Below are positions 32,719 to 40,141 of a DNA stretch of 49,564 nucleotides, in pieces. The stretch lies in the NCBI GenBank assembly GCA_017547845.1, contig JAFYNZ010000052.1, positions 1-49,564 on the forward strand, in the 5' to 3' direction. The DNA is from Muribaculaceae bacterium. Lineage in GTDB: Bacteria; Bacteroidota; Bacteroidia; Bacteroidales; Muribaculaceae. The position numbers were made by a program, and so were the translations under genes. The notes below the pieces were generated by a model, which did no database searches, was not told the DNA's origin, and worked only from the letters and a program-made list of their open reading frames with translations. Position 1 is the first letter of the stretch, and every line of letters begins with the position of its first letter.

Positions 32719-32800
32719 TCTAATCACTGGCTTGTAACATATTGATAATCAGTAGGGGTAAAAATAAAATTTCTAATCACCCCATTTTAAAATCTAATCA
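32719..32800. promoter_or_regulatory. Three direct TCTAATCA repeats upstream of the protease-unit promoter
   Basis: TCTAATCA occurs at 32719-32726, 32772-32779 and 32793-32800, offset by 53 and 21 bp (about five and two helical turns). ATCACCCCA also occurs twice (32702-32710 and 32776-32784). They lie just upstream of the -33 element and may be activator sites. Confidence 0.45.
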
Positions 32801-32824
32801 ATGGATTTTTGAGCGTTTTTGGGG

Positions 32825-34594
32825 CTATTTTGAGTCAATTCCGGTCAGTTGCTGGAGATATTTAGACACCGAGACATTTATACCGAGGCGTTTTTTGAGT
32901 CGGCTTCTTTTATTGTTCAATGAGGCTCTATCGGCATATCCCATGCAGATGACAATCATCGATGTGTTGTAGCCGGCAAGCATCAGAGCCATGAGGTCGA
33001 TGTCGTCATCTTTGATATTTGGATGTGATGCACGCAAACGCTCAAGCACATTATCATAACGCGCGTTTACATAGGAGCGGACTTCGCTGATGAAGTCTTG
33101 TGATAGCACTTTGTCGTCTGCAAGCGAGCTAACCATTTTCTTAATTAGATTCAGATTATTGCTATCACTTGAGATGAAATCACTCAGCTCGCTAATTTTG
33201 TAAAAGACCTCTAAATATCGACGATAGACCTCATTAAATCGAGCATTGCTAATGTGTGCATCAATAGCTGAGTCGCCACTCTCATCTTGCTGAGAATCAT
33301 GAGTGAGCCTCTGCTGTCGGAGGTTTTCTTCCAGCAATGCAAGGTTTTGTTGCAGTTCGGCGACAAGCAACTCATGTTGCAACTGCTTTCTCTTGATAAG
33401 CGAACGACGATAAAGCATAATGCAGACCATGACTATCACGATGGCAAGCATCAGCACCACCCACAACTGCAGACGCGAATTGGAGGCTTTGAGTTTTGTC
33501 ATGTCGTATTTCTTTTGGATTTGAAGCAATTCGTTAGTTCGCTCAATATTTAGTTCGTTATAGGTTATATCATTAACTTGACGTAAATAATTCAGCGCTG
33601 ATTTATAGTCGCCCCCTGCTTCTGCTGCAAATAGAAGCGTGTTGACGTACATCAGATTTTCCTTAATGCTTGTCGTATCAAAGTTGGCTGTATGCGCCAC
33701 GATGCGTGCCGAATCAAGCAGACCAAGCCGTAAGTAAGAACTACACAGCACATATTTCGTCTCAGCGACATTCTCATATCCGTCGCTAATGCTCAACGCG
33801 CAGCGAGCTTCGGCGATGGCATCACGGTAATTGTGCATCATATAATGGCGGCCTGCGCGATATCCGACGTTAGCAGCCATTTGCGTCTCGTCGTCAATAG
33901 TGGTAAGCATCTGCTTTGCTAAGTCCAGATAATATAAAGAGCTATCCATGTCTCGAGTGATACGATAGGTTGCACCCGTCTCATTGAGCATTTCAATAGT
34001 TTGAATTGGCATTTCTGCTTTGCCATAGTTTTCAGCAGAGAGGCGTCGGTGGGTAATCAGTATCGAATAATCACTCTTGGCATAGGCGTGAATCGTGGCA
34101 AGCTGTCGATGGAAGTCGCCAAGCAAACTATAGTCGGCTGAGTCCATTATGCTATAAGAGCGCTGCATCTTCTCTGAGGCAAGATCATATTCTTGGTTAA
34201 TCATGTAGATGCGGGCTTTCTGCATCAGTGCGCGAGCATAGATGCGAGTGTTGCTGTCGGAGAGCCATGAGCGCAGGCGATAATAACCGACGGCGATGTC
34301 GACCAGAGAGTCGGCTGCAGCCACTTGGTCGTCATAGCGTCCGACTTCGTTGGCAAGCAAGGCGTAAAGGGCGGCATTGGCGCGACTGCCGAGCGAGTCG
34401 GCATCGAGACTGCGAATGATGCTGTCGGCAGCCTCCGGGGCATCGTAGCGCAGCGAGTCAGCCATAGCCAACGCTGAGCCGACAGCCGCCTCATCGCCTG
34501 CGTAGCGACGGCACGACGATAGCGAGCCGACCATAGTCAGCACCACTACGCAAAGGCTTGCGAGTCGGAAGATATGTCGCGCGGAGCGTATCAT
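32825..34594 (-). CDS. TPR lipoprotein/membrane regulator with C-terminal helix-turn-helix (DUF6377-like)
   Basis: The protein has 589 residues. A signal sequence ends in LSSC (cysteine 28). Residues about 35-370 are TPR-like helices (ALMQKARIYMINQEYDLAS and others). One transmembrane helix covers about residues 375-394 (LWVVLMLAIVIVMVCIMLY). A basic coiled coil follows, then a cytoplasmic C-terminal domain with ISELSDFISSDSN and a LuxR-like HTH at about 525-575 (DIDLMALMLAGYNTSMIVIC, then ADRASLNNKRSRLKKRLGI). Such one-component proteins may sense periplasmic signals and bind DNA. It sits next to the C10 protease unit, its likely target by context. Its promoter appears to give a leaderless mRNA. 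Confidence 0.85.
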   Translation of the reverse strand: MIRSARHIFRLASLCVVVLTMVGSLSSCRRYAGDEAAVGSALAMADSLRYDAPEAADSIIRSLDADSLGSRANAALYALLANEVGRYDDQVAAADSLVDIAVGYYRLRSWLSDSNTRIYARALMQKARIYMINQEYDLASEKMQRSYSIMDSADYSLLGDFHRQLATIHAYAKSDYSILITHRRLSAENYGKAEMPIQTIEMLNETGATYRITRDMDSSLYYLDLAKQMLTTIDDETQMAANVGYRAGRHYMMHNYRDAIAEARCALSISDGYENVAETKYVLCSSYLRLGLLDSARIVAHTANFDTTSIKENLMYVNTLLFAAEAGGDYKSALNYLRQVNDITYNELNIERTNELLQIQKKYDMTKLKASNSRLQLWVVLMLAIVIVMVCIMLYRRSLIKRKQLQHELLVAELQQNLALLEENLRQQRLTHDSQQDESGDSAIDAHISNARFNEVYRRYLEVFYKISELSDFISSDSNNLNLIKKMVSSLADDKVLSQDFISEVRSYVNARYDNVLERLRASHPNIKDDDIDLMALMLAGYNTSMIVICMGYADRASLNNKRSRLKKRLGINVSVSKYLQQLTGIDSK

Positions 34595-34598
34595 AACG

Positions 34599-34629
34599 CA
34601 AATTTAGACAAAAAATCCGAATTATCAAA
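34599..34629 (-). promoter_or_regulatory. Promoter of the TPR/HTH regulator (leaderless arrangement)
   Basis: A minus-strand TTTG (34626-34629), 19 bp and TAAATTTG (34599-34606). Only four bases separate the -7 box from the ATG at 34594, so the predicted transcription start falls on or beside the start codon. Confidence 0.65.
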
Positions 34630-34739
34630 GAGTAAGCGAATGATTAGGGGATTTAAGGAGATTAGGGACACCAAGGACGCTAAGGACCGCTAACACCCAT
34701 TAAACATCACCCCCTTCCACTTGCCTTCAGAAACGCTGA

Positions 34740-34771
34740 GGACCTTAAAGACTCTGAAGTCCTTAAGGTCC
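34740..34771. terminator. Hairpin downstream of ribH
   Basis: GGACCTTAA (34740-34748) pairs perfectly with TTAAGGTCC (34763-34771). No T run follows on either strand. Around it are ATTAAAC-type tracts and GGAC/CTTAAGG repeats. It may end the recF-ribH transcript. Confidence 0.4.
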
Positions 34772-34802
34772 ACCCCCGTTAAACATTAAACGTTAAACAA
34801 AA

Positions 34803-35303
34803 TCACCCTCTTTGCATCAACGAGGTCTTGAGATTGGACATCTCGATGGCTGCTACTGCTGCCTCAGCGCCCTTGTTGCCAAGGCAACCGCCGGCGCGGT
34901 CGATTGCTTGCTGCTCAGTGTCGACTGTCAGCACGCCGAAGATGACTGCTGCACGCCCTTCGACATTGAGAGCCGTAATGCCTTGAGTGGCAGACTCACA
35001 GACATAATCGAAGTGTGGCGTATCGCCACGGATAACACAGCCGATAGAGATGACTGCGTCGGGCTTCAACGCATCGATAACGACTCTTGTGCCGTAGACG
35101 AGCTCCACCGAACCCGGAACGCGATGAACGTGAATGTTTTCTTCCTTGACACCTGCTTGACGCAACACATCGAGTGCACCGTCGAGCAATGCGTCGGTGA
35201 TGTGGCTATTCCATTTAGCTACGACGAGAGCGCAAGAGAAGTCTTCTTTGAGAGGTTGTGGAATCTCGAGATTCGCACCATTGGTATTAAGTATTGTTGA
35301 CAT
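34803..35303 (-). CDS. ribH: 6,7-dimethyl-8-ribityllumazine synthase
   Basis: RibH condenses the ribityl-aminouracil precursor with dihydroxybutanone phosphate, the penultimate step of riboflavin synthesis. The protein has 166 residues. Family motifs are present: VVAKWNSHITDALLDGAL, HRVPGSVELVYG, GCVIRGDTPHFDYVCES with the catalytic histidine, and FGVLTVDTEQQAIDR. It should form the usual icosahedral or pentameric assembly in the cytoplasm. It is the last gene of the recF operon, 22 bp after the TPR gene. A ribF gene lies 6 kb away on the other strand. Confidence 0.97.
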   Translation of the reverse strand: MSTILNTNGANLEIPQPLKEDFSCALVVAKWNSHITDALLDGALDVLRQAGVKEENIHVHRVPGSVELVYGTRVVIDALKPDAVISIGCVIRGDTPHFDYVCESATQGITALNVEGRAAVIFGVLTVDTEQQAIDRAGGCLGNKGAEAAVAAIEMSNLKTSLMQRG

Positions 35304-35325
35304 ATTGATTTAATGTGTGTGTTTC

Positions 35326-36180
35326 TTAGTCTTCTTTCTTGTCGGACTTGCTTGAGAAGGAGAACTTGTTGAGCATTGTTTTCCACTTCGGTTCGCGCTC
35401 GAGATCAAGGTTGATGATTTCGAGCAATGCGAGGATATCTTCTTCGAGTTCGATGGTCTCGAGAGCGATGGCGTGAGGAAGCACGGCGTTGAGCAACTGT
35501 GCGGCGCGCTGACGCATCGAGCGAATGCGAATCATGATTTCAGCCATCTCGATGGTCATCTTAATCTCTTTGCGAGTGACCTTACCGGTGCGACGCTTAG
35601 AGTATTTGATGGCTTCGGCATAGAACTTGAGTGCCACCTTGTAGTCGCCGGCAGCGGTCTGAAGTTGCGCTTCCTTGCGGAGAGAGTCGACGAGTTTGTC
35701 GGTAGCAGCCACGACGCCGGAGTTGACCTTATCGTAGAGCATGGCCGATGTCATCTGCTGCTTGACGAGCATGTCGAATGTCTTCTTACGCGAGCGAAGA
35801 ATGCGTGTCGAGAGGTCCATCGCCAAGATGTGGAACTCTCCGAAGCGTTCCTTGTCGACGGCAATCAACTTGTCGAGCACACGGAACAATATCTCGAGCA
35901 CATGCTCACTCTGCTTGTAATCCTTAAGGTCGTAGTAGATCTCCGCCAAGTCGAATAGGAGCGAAGCGAAGACTGCACGAAACTCTATGTTGTCGAAATC
36001 CGGATATTCGCGGAGTGTGCGCATGGCTTCGATGGTGCGTTCTAAGGCATCACGATAGCGCTCCTCCTTTGCCAACACGAGTGATGTCGCACGACAAGCG
36101 AGTGCTTCACTGATGATGTTATGCTCTGCCGAGCCCGCAGTCAGGGTCTCAAGGCGCAAAGGGATTTCATATTCTGTCAT
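35326..36180 (-). CDS. TPR-like helical protein, function unknown
   Basis: The protein has 284 residues with no signal peptide. It is built of paired amphipathic helices in TPR-like spacing, for example RYRDALERTIEAMRTLREYP, LFDLAEIYYDLKDYKQSEHV and AAGDYKVALKFYAEAIKYSK. It ends in a lysine/serine-rich tail (FSFSSKSDKKED). It is probably a cytoplasmic adaptor. It is located between the thioesterase and ribH genes, a place where Bacteroidota often carry a TPR gene. No more specific function can be given. Confidence 0.8.
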   Translation of the reverse strand: MTEYEIPLRLETLTAGSAEHNIISEALACRATSLVLAKEERYRDALERTIEAMRTLREYPDFDNIEFRAVFASLLFDLAEIYYDLKDYKQSEHVLEILFRVLDKLIAVDKERFGEFHILAMDLSTRILRSRKKTFDMLVKQQMTSAMLYDKVNSGVVAATDKLVDSLRKEAQLQTAAGDYKVALKFYAEAIKYSKRRTGKVTRKEIKMTIEMAEIMIRIRSMRQRAAQLLNAVLPHAIALETIELEEDILALLEIINLDLEREPKWKTMLNKFSFSSKSDKKED

Positions 36181-36226
36181 AGCTGTATGGTGTTTTTATG
36201 ATTTATATTCTTTGTGGAAAATTGTG

Positions 36227-36691
36227 CTACTTGGCAGGGGCTTGAAGGTCGCGCTGCTCGTAGTCGCGGAATTGTTGCTTCCATGTCTCAGGTATCTCGC
36301 AAGAACGCTTTGTCTCACGACTGATGCTGACCATCACTGTCTCACAGACCGACTTCACCTCGCCGGTGCTTTTCTCCACAAGCATTTGACGAAGCTTGAA
36401 GCTCTTCTCGCCAAGCACTTCGCAACGCGTGTAGACCTCCACCTTCTCGCCGAAAAGTATCGGACTGAGGTAGGAGCAATTGACATTGGCGATGACCGTG
36501 TCGACCTCACGCCAATTCATCTGACCACGACGCACGGCGTTGAAGTAGTAGGCCTTGCCGGTGTCGTAGAACGAGAAATAGACGGTGTTGTTGACATGCC
36601 CGAGTATGTCAATGTCGTTGAATCGGATTTGCACATCGGTGTGATGGCGGAAACCCTCTGTGGTATATTGTTGTCTATGATCCATAATCAT
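36227..36691 (-). CDS. Acyl-CoA thioesterase, 4HBT/YbgC-like
   Basis: The protein has 154 residues with a single hotdog fold. The signature IRFNDIDILGHVNNTVYFSF carries the catalytic aspartate and the GHVNN turn of the 4-hydroxybenzoyl-CoA thioesterase family. It hydrolyses acyl-CoA thioesters; the natural substrate is unknown and could be a short- or medium-chain acyl-CoA. Either of two ATGs (36691, 36685) could start it. It sits in the recF-ribH operon, 46 bp before the TPR gene. Confidence 0.9.
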   Translation of the reverse strand: MIMDHRQQYTTEGFRHHTDVQIRFNDIDILGHVNNTVYFSFYDTGKAYYFNAVRRGQMNWREVDTVIANVNCSYLSPILFGEKVEVYTRCEVLGEKSFKLRQMLVEKSTGEVKSVCETVMVSISRETKRSCEIPETWKQQFRDYEQRDLQAPAK

Positions 36692-36718
36692 TTACTTTTT
36701 ATCATGTTTTTATAAGTG

Positions 36719-37009
36719 TCAGATGAAACGTATTTCGCGTATCACCTCTTTGCCGAGTGCACGATTGAGCCCTTCGATCAAGGAGCTGCGACTCATCTGA
36801 AGCTCGCTGCGTATCACTGCCGATGTGACTCTGACCGACAGCACCCCGTTGTCGACACGGCGTTCGACAGTGTTGCGGTTGACCACATATCCCACTATCT
36901 TCGGCCATAACTCAAGAGCACGACGCTCGAGCAGGCGGTCTTCCATGTTACGGTCTTGGAGATACTCGTCTATTATCTCTCCGACGGTCAACGCATCTTT
37001 ACGCTTCAT
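36719..37009 (-). CDS. DUF721 (DciA-like) protein
   Basis: The protein has 96 residues. It has the DUF721 pattern: an N-terminal helix (VGEIIDEYLQDRNMEDRL), ELWPKIVGYVVNRNT, then VDNGVLSVRVTSAVIRSELQM. Proteins with this domain include DciA, which helps load the replicative helicase. The gene overlaps recF by 4 bp (ATGA), supporting a DNA replication or repair connection. Confidence 0.9.
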   Translation of the reverse strand: MKRKDALTVGEIIDEYLQDRNMEDRLLERRALELWPKIVGYVVNRNTVERRVDNGVLSVRVTSAVIRSELQMSRSSLIEGLNRALGKEVIREIRFI

Positions 37010-38121
37010 GGCATTGACTCGCTTATGGGAGCAAATCGACCATGATCCACTTCAAGCAGTCGATAGTCTCCACCTATTTGAACAAGTATCTCGTCAAGAT
37101 GTTTACGATTGGTGTCGGTGATGAATATCTGACCAAACACATCGTTGGCACTCACCACCTCCATAATCTTCTGCACCCTGTCGGCATCAAGCTTGTCGAA
37201 TATATCGTCGAGCAGCAACAATGGCGTCACGCCCGAATGTCGCTTGAGATACTCAAAGATGGCGAAACGTAATGCGATGGTGAAGGTCTTGAGCTGTCCC
37301 TGACTGCCCAATCGACGCATCGAGTAGCCATCAAGCCCCATTTCGAGGTCGTCGCGATGTATGCCGCGCGATGTGTAGCCGAGCACTTCGTCTTTTGCCC
37401 TGCATTGCTCAAAGACATCGGTGAGCGACATGTCGTTGAGCACACTGCGATAGGCTATCGATGCCACCTCGTCAGACGAAGCGATGCGACGATAGTAGCG
37501 TTCGAACGCTTCCTTCATCTCTTGCTCCACCCAGCGCGTGCGTGCAGCGTGAATGTAGTCGGCCGACTGCGCCATCTGCGACTCAATGGAATCGTAGAGC
37601 AATTTATCCTTGAAACCGACGCGCAGCATCTTATTGCGCTGCTCCAGCGACTTATTGTAGCGTATCAACTGCGACAGATAGGTCTTATCGGCTTGGGATA
37701 TCACCATATCCATCAGTTTGCGACGCTCCTCGCCACTGCCCGACACGATGCGACTGTCCTGAGGGGAAACGACCACTATCGGAAACTGTCCGATGTGTTC
37801 CGACAGCTTGTCATACTCCTTACCGTTGCGTTTGAGCGTCTTGCGTTTGCCGGCGACGATGCCACAAGAGATATTCTCCATCGAGCCCGACTGCTTCTGA
37901 TAGACACCCTGCACCATGAGCATCTCTTGCCCGTGGCGTATCAATGCCGAGTCCGGAAGCTGACCGAAACTGCGCACAAAACTCAGAAAGTAGATCGCCT
38001 CGAGCAGATTGCTCTTGCCCATACCATTCAAGCCGAGAAAGCAATTGACCCTCGGCGAAAATTCAAGCGTGGCATCAGCGATGTTCTTGAAGTTTAATAT
38101 GGATATTCTCTCTATGTACAT
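37006..38121 (-). CDS. recF: DNA replication and repair protein RecF
   Basis: RecF is an SMC-like ATPase that helps load RecA at gapped DNA. The protein has 371 residues. Walker A is LGLNGMGKSNLLEAIYFLS, the signature is GSQGQLKTFTIALRFAIFE, and Walker B is PLLLLDDIFDKLD. Other RecF features are LKRNGKEY and RKLMDMVISQ. It is the first gene of a five-gene operon (DUF721, thioesterase, TPR, ribH). A well-spaced promoter lies just upstream. The order recF-DUF721 is common in Bacteroidota. Confidence 0.97.
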   Translation of the reverse strand: MYIERISILNFKNIADATLEFSPRVNCFLGLNGMGKSNLLEAIYFLSFVRSFGQLPDSALIRHGQEMLMVQGVYQKQSGSMENISCGIVAGKRKTLKRNGKEYDKLSEHIGQFPIVVVSPQDSRIVSGSGEERRKLMDMVISQADKTYLSQLIRYNKSLEQRNKMLRVGFKDKLLYDSIESQMAQSADYIHAARTRWVEQEMKEAFERYYRRIASSDEVASIAYRSVLNDMSLTDVFEQCRAKDEVLGYTSRGIHRDDLEMGLDGYSMRRLGSQGQLKTFTIALRFAIFEYLKRHSGVTPLLLLDDIFDKLDADRVQKIMEVVSANDVFGQIFITDTNRKHLDEILVQIGGDYRLLEVDHGRFAPISESMP

Positions 38122-38131
38122 ATATCTTTGC

Positions 38132-38163
38132 CAAAATTACAAAATCAGAAGCAGACTGCCAAA
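38132..38163 (-). promoter_or_regulatory. Promoter of the recF operon
   Basis: A minus-strand TTTG (38160-38163), 20 bp and TAATTTTG (38132-38139), 11 bp from the recF start codon. The spacing is ideal; the mRNA leader should be very short. Confidence 0.75.
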
Positions 38164-38424
38164 CTTTTCTTTCTAAATATTTGCAATCAACCCAACATTT
38201 CGACATATAGACCGACATTTCTCGCTTTTAGGACCTCAAAACATTCGCCTCCAAAAGTTATCGACATGACACACTCGGCATCATTGTGGCAGAAACGACT
38301 GCAAAATTAACACGTTTCAACCCAAAAACTCCTCGATTTTGGCAGTATTTATTGGTGTAATTGGAATATAATTGTTCTTATTGGGGTAATTCGCAATTTT
38401 TTCGATAGATTTTTCTCTAAAAAA

Positions 38425-38456
38425 TTTGCACATGTGAAATTTCCGTCTTAACTTTG
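38425..38456 (+). promoter_or_regulatory. Promoter of the predicted small RNA
   Basis: TTTG (38425-38428), 20 bp and TAACTTTG (38449-38456) is a full match to the Bacteroidota housekeeping promoter. No ORF follows within 300 bp. Confidence 0.75.
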
Positions 38457-38462
38457 CACACA

Positions 38463-38556
38463 GAAAAACAAATCCAACAGAAAAGTTTAAGTCAGTAATA
38501 CAATAAAGTCAGTAAGAAGATTGGGACGTTGAGATAACGGCCCCTTTTTCTTTTTT
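38463..38556 (+). ncRNA. Predicted orphan small RNA of about 90 nt
   Basis: It lies between a perfect promoter (38425-38456) and a strong terminator. The terminator stem is GGGACGTT (38523-38530) with AACGGCCC (38536-38543), one A-G mismatch, loop GAGAT, then C, five T, C and six T. The body is A-rich (AAAACAAATCCAACAGAAAA) and contains AGTCAGTAA twice (38490-38498 and 38508-38516). There is no ATG anywhere in the transcript, so it is probably non-coding. I do not recognise it as 6S RNA, tmRNA, SRP RNA or RNase P RNA, which are longer. The exact 5' end is inferred from the -7 box. Confidence 0.6.
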
Positions 38557-38764
38557 ATACGTTTCCTATTTCCACCTCACCCCACTTCCCCACCCTCTTC
38601 TCGCTCCCCTATCCCCCACCACTGTAAGACCAACCTCACCCTCCCTCCCTCAACATTCCCATACATCCCGCTGCACGGTTAACCCCATCCACCACTTCAC
38701 CCTCCACCACATCTCACACAAAATCCCAACCAACAGGCAACTCGCATCGGTCGACTCGGAGATG
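38557..38764. other. Pyrimidine-rich gene-free tract
   Basis: The plus strand is strongly C- and T-rich with very few G (3 G in 38581-38640). It contains no ORF, promoter or hairpin that I can support. Confidence 0.5.
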
Positions 38765-38831
38765 CCTAATCCCAAATTATCGGGATATTTTGGGATTATA
38801 AACCTAAATTATCCGTATATTTTGGGTTTAG
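38765..38831. repeat. 67-bp direct repeat, left copy
   Basis: It is identical to 40032-40098 except for one base. It is two diverged tandem units of about 33 bp. Each begins AATCCCAAA or AACCTAAA, passes through TTATCsG, and ends ATATTTTGGG, making an interrupted palindrome (CCCAAA with TTTGGG). It overlaps the -33 element of the ATPase promoter. Confidence 0.85.
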
Positions 38832-38851
38832 CCATTTTTTTACTAACTTTG
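38821..38851 (+). promoter_or_regulatory. Promoter of the AAA/DUF4143 ATPase gene
   Basis: TTTG (38821-38824) lies inside the left 67-bp repeat; 19 bp later TAACTTTG (38844-38851) completes the promoter, 28 bp before the start codon. A protein bound to the repeat would block it. Confidence 0.7.
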
Positions 38852-38879
38852 CAGCAGATTTATAAAATATCACAAACCT

Positions 38880-40004
38880 ATGTTTACACGTTCTCTCCAA
38901 AGCGTAATCGAAAACAGATTGCACCAAAAAAAGGCTATTATTCTCATTGGCGCCCGACAGGTCGGCAAAAGCACCCTTTTCAACAATATAGTCCAACAAA
39001 TCCAACTGCCTACTTTGACTCTAAACTGCGATGAACCGGAAACAAGACAGATTCTGACCGACATCAATAGCAAACAATTGGCTCTGCTTATCGGCAAAAA
39101 CAAAGTAGTGGTTATCGATGAAGCTCAGCGCGTCGACAACATAGGCATGACACTCAAACTTATAACCGACAACTTCCCCGACATTCAACTCTTGGCAACC
39201 GGCTCGTCATCGTTCGAGCTCAGAAACAGGCTGAATGAGCCCTTAACAGGAAGAAAATACGAGTACACGCTATACCCGATATCGACCGAAGAGTTGATGC
39301 ACGACAAAGGTCTGCTCTATGTAAAGCAGACCCTCGACAGCCGCCTGCTTTATGGCTCATATCCCGATGTGCTCAACAACCCCGACAACGCCAAAGAAAT
39401 CCTAATGAATCTCGCTTCAAGCTATCTCTACAAAGATATTCTGGAGCATGAAGGAATACGCCGACCGGAGCTAATCAATAAGTTGCTGATAGCTTTGGCT
39501 CTGCAAGTCGGAAGCGAAGTGTCCTACAACGAACTCGCCAAGACCATCAGCACCGACAACAAGACCATCGAGCGCTACATCGATATGCTGGAAAAATGCT
39601 ATGTCATCTTCAGACTCCCGGCATTCAGTCGAAATCTCCGCACCGAACTACGCAAAAGCAAGAAAATATATTTCTACGACAATGGCATTCGCAACGCAAT
39701 TATTCAGAACTTTGCACCACTCGCGATGCGCCAAGATGTAGGGGCTCTTTGGGAAAATTTCTTCATCAGCGAACGCATTAAACGCAATCACTACAACGGT
39801 TCGTACGCACAAAGCTATTTCTGGCGAACAACTCGCCAACAAGAAGTAGACTACATCGAAATCGAAAATGGCGAAATCTCGGCGTTCGAAATGAAATGGA
39901 ATCCCAACAAAAAAGGCACACCTCTACCCAAAACATTCGAAGAGACATACTCTCCGAAACAATCGATAGTCGTTACCCCCGAAAACTTCTACGAATGGGT
40001 CTGA
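38880..40004 (+). CDS. AAA ATPase with C-terminal DUF4143 domain
   Basis: The protein has 374 residues. Walker A is GARQVGKSTLF (about residues 24-34) and Walker B is VVVIDEAQRV; the AAA_14 core ends with TGSSSFELRNRLNEPLTGR. A winged-helix-like segment follows (VSYNELAKTISTDNKTIERY, then IDMLEKCYVIFRLPAFSRN). The C-terminal DUF4143 part contains RQQEVDYIEIENGEISAFEM and then KW, in which D..E.K resembles a PD-(D/E)XK nuclease core. These ATPases are widespread, often in variable regions, and of unknown biological role. This one is bracketed by 67-bp direct repeats, and its promoter overlaps the left one. Confidence 0.93.
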   Translation: MFTRSLQSVIENRLHQKKAIILIGARQVGKSTLFNNIVQQIQLPTLTLNCDEPETRQILTDINSKQLALLIGKNKVVVIDEAQRVDNIGMTLKLITDNFPDIQLLATGSSSFELRNRLNEPLTGRKYEYTLYPISTEELMHDKGLLYVKQTLDSRLLYGSYPDVLNNPDNAKEILMNLASSYLYKDILEHEGIRRPELINKLLIALALQVGSEVSYNELAKTISTDNKTIERYIDMLEKCYVIFRLPAFSRNLRTELRKSKKIYFYDNGIRNAIIQNFAPLAMRQDVGALWENFFISERIKRNHYNGSYAQSYFWRTTRQQEVDYIEIENGEISAFEMKWNPNKKGTPLPKTFEETYSPKQSIVVTPENFYEWV

Positions 40005-40031
40005 AAAATGCAAAAAACACTCATCATCACC

Positions 40032-40098
40032 CCTAATCCCAAATTATTGGGATATTTTGGGATTATAAACCTAAATTATCCGTATATTTTGGGTTTAG
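40032..40098. repeat. 67-bp direct repeat, right copy
   Basis: It has 66 of 67 bases identical to 38765-38831 and begins 28 bp after the ATPase stop codon. The only difference is T for C in TTATyGGG. No -7 box follows at promoter spacing, so this copy is not a promoter. Confidence 0.85.
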
Positions 40099-40141
40099 AC
40101 TCATTCGTAAGGAGTAAATTAAGAGGACACTATTGACTATC

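Noticed and set aside
32616-34594. Classical two-component histidine kinase
   Set aside because: The TPR/HTH protein has no HATPase domain, H-box or receiver domain; the topology fits a one-component membrane regulator.
34740-34771. Riboswitch (FMN type) near ribH
   Set aside because: It is downstream of ribH, is a simple 9-bp hairpin and lacks the multi-helix FMN riboswitch core. None was seen before ribF either.
38765-40098. Insertion sequence with a transposase
   Set aside because: The flanking repeats are direct, not inverted, and the enclosed gene is an AAA/DUF4143 ATPase without a DDE or HUH transposase motif.
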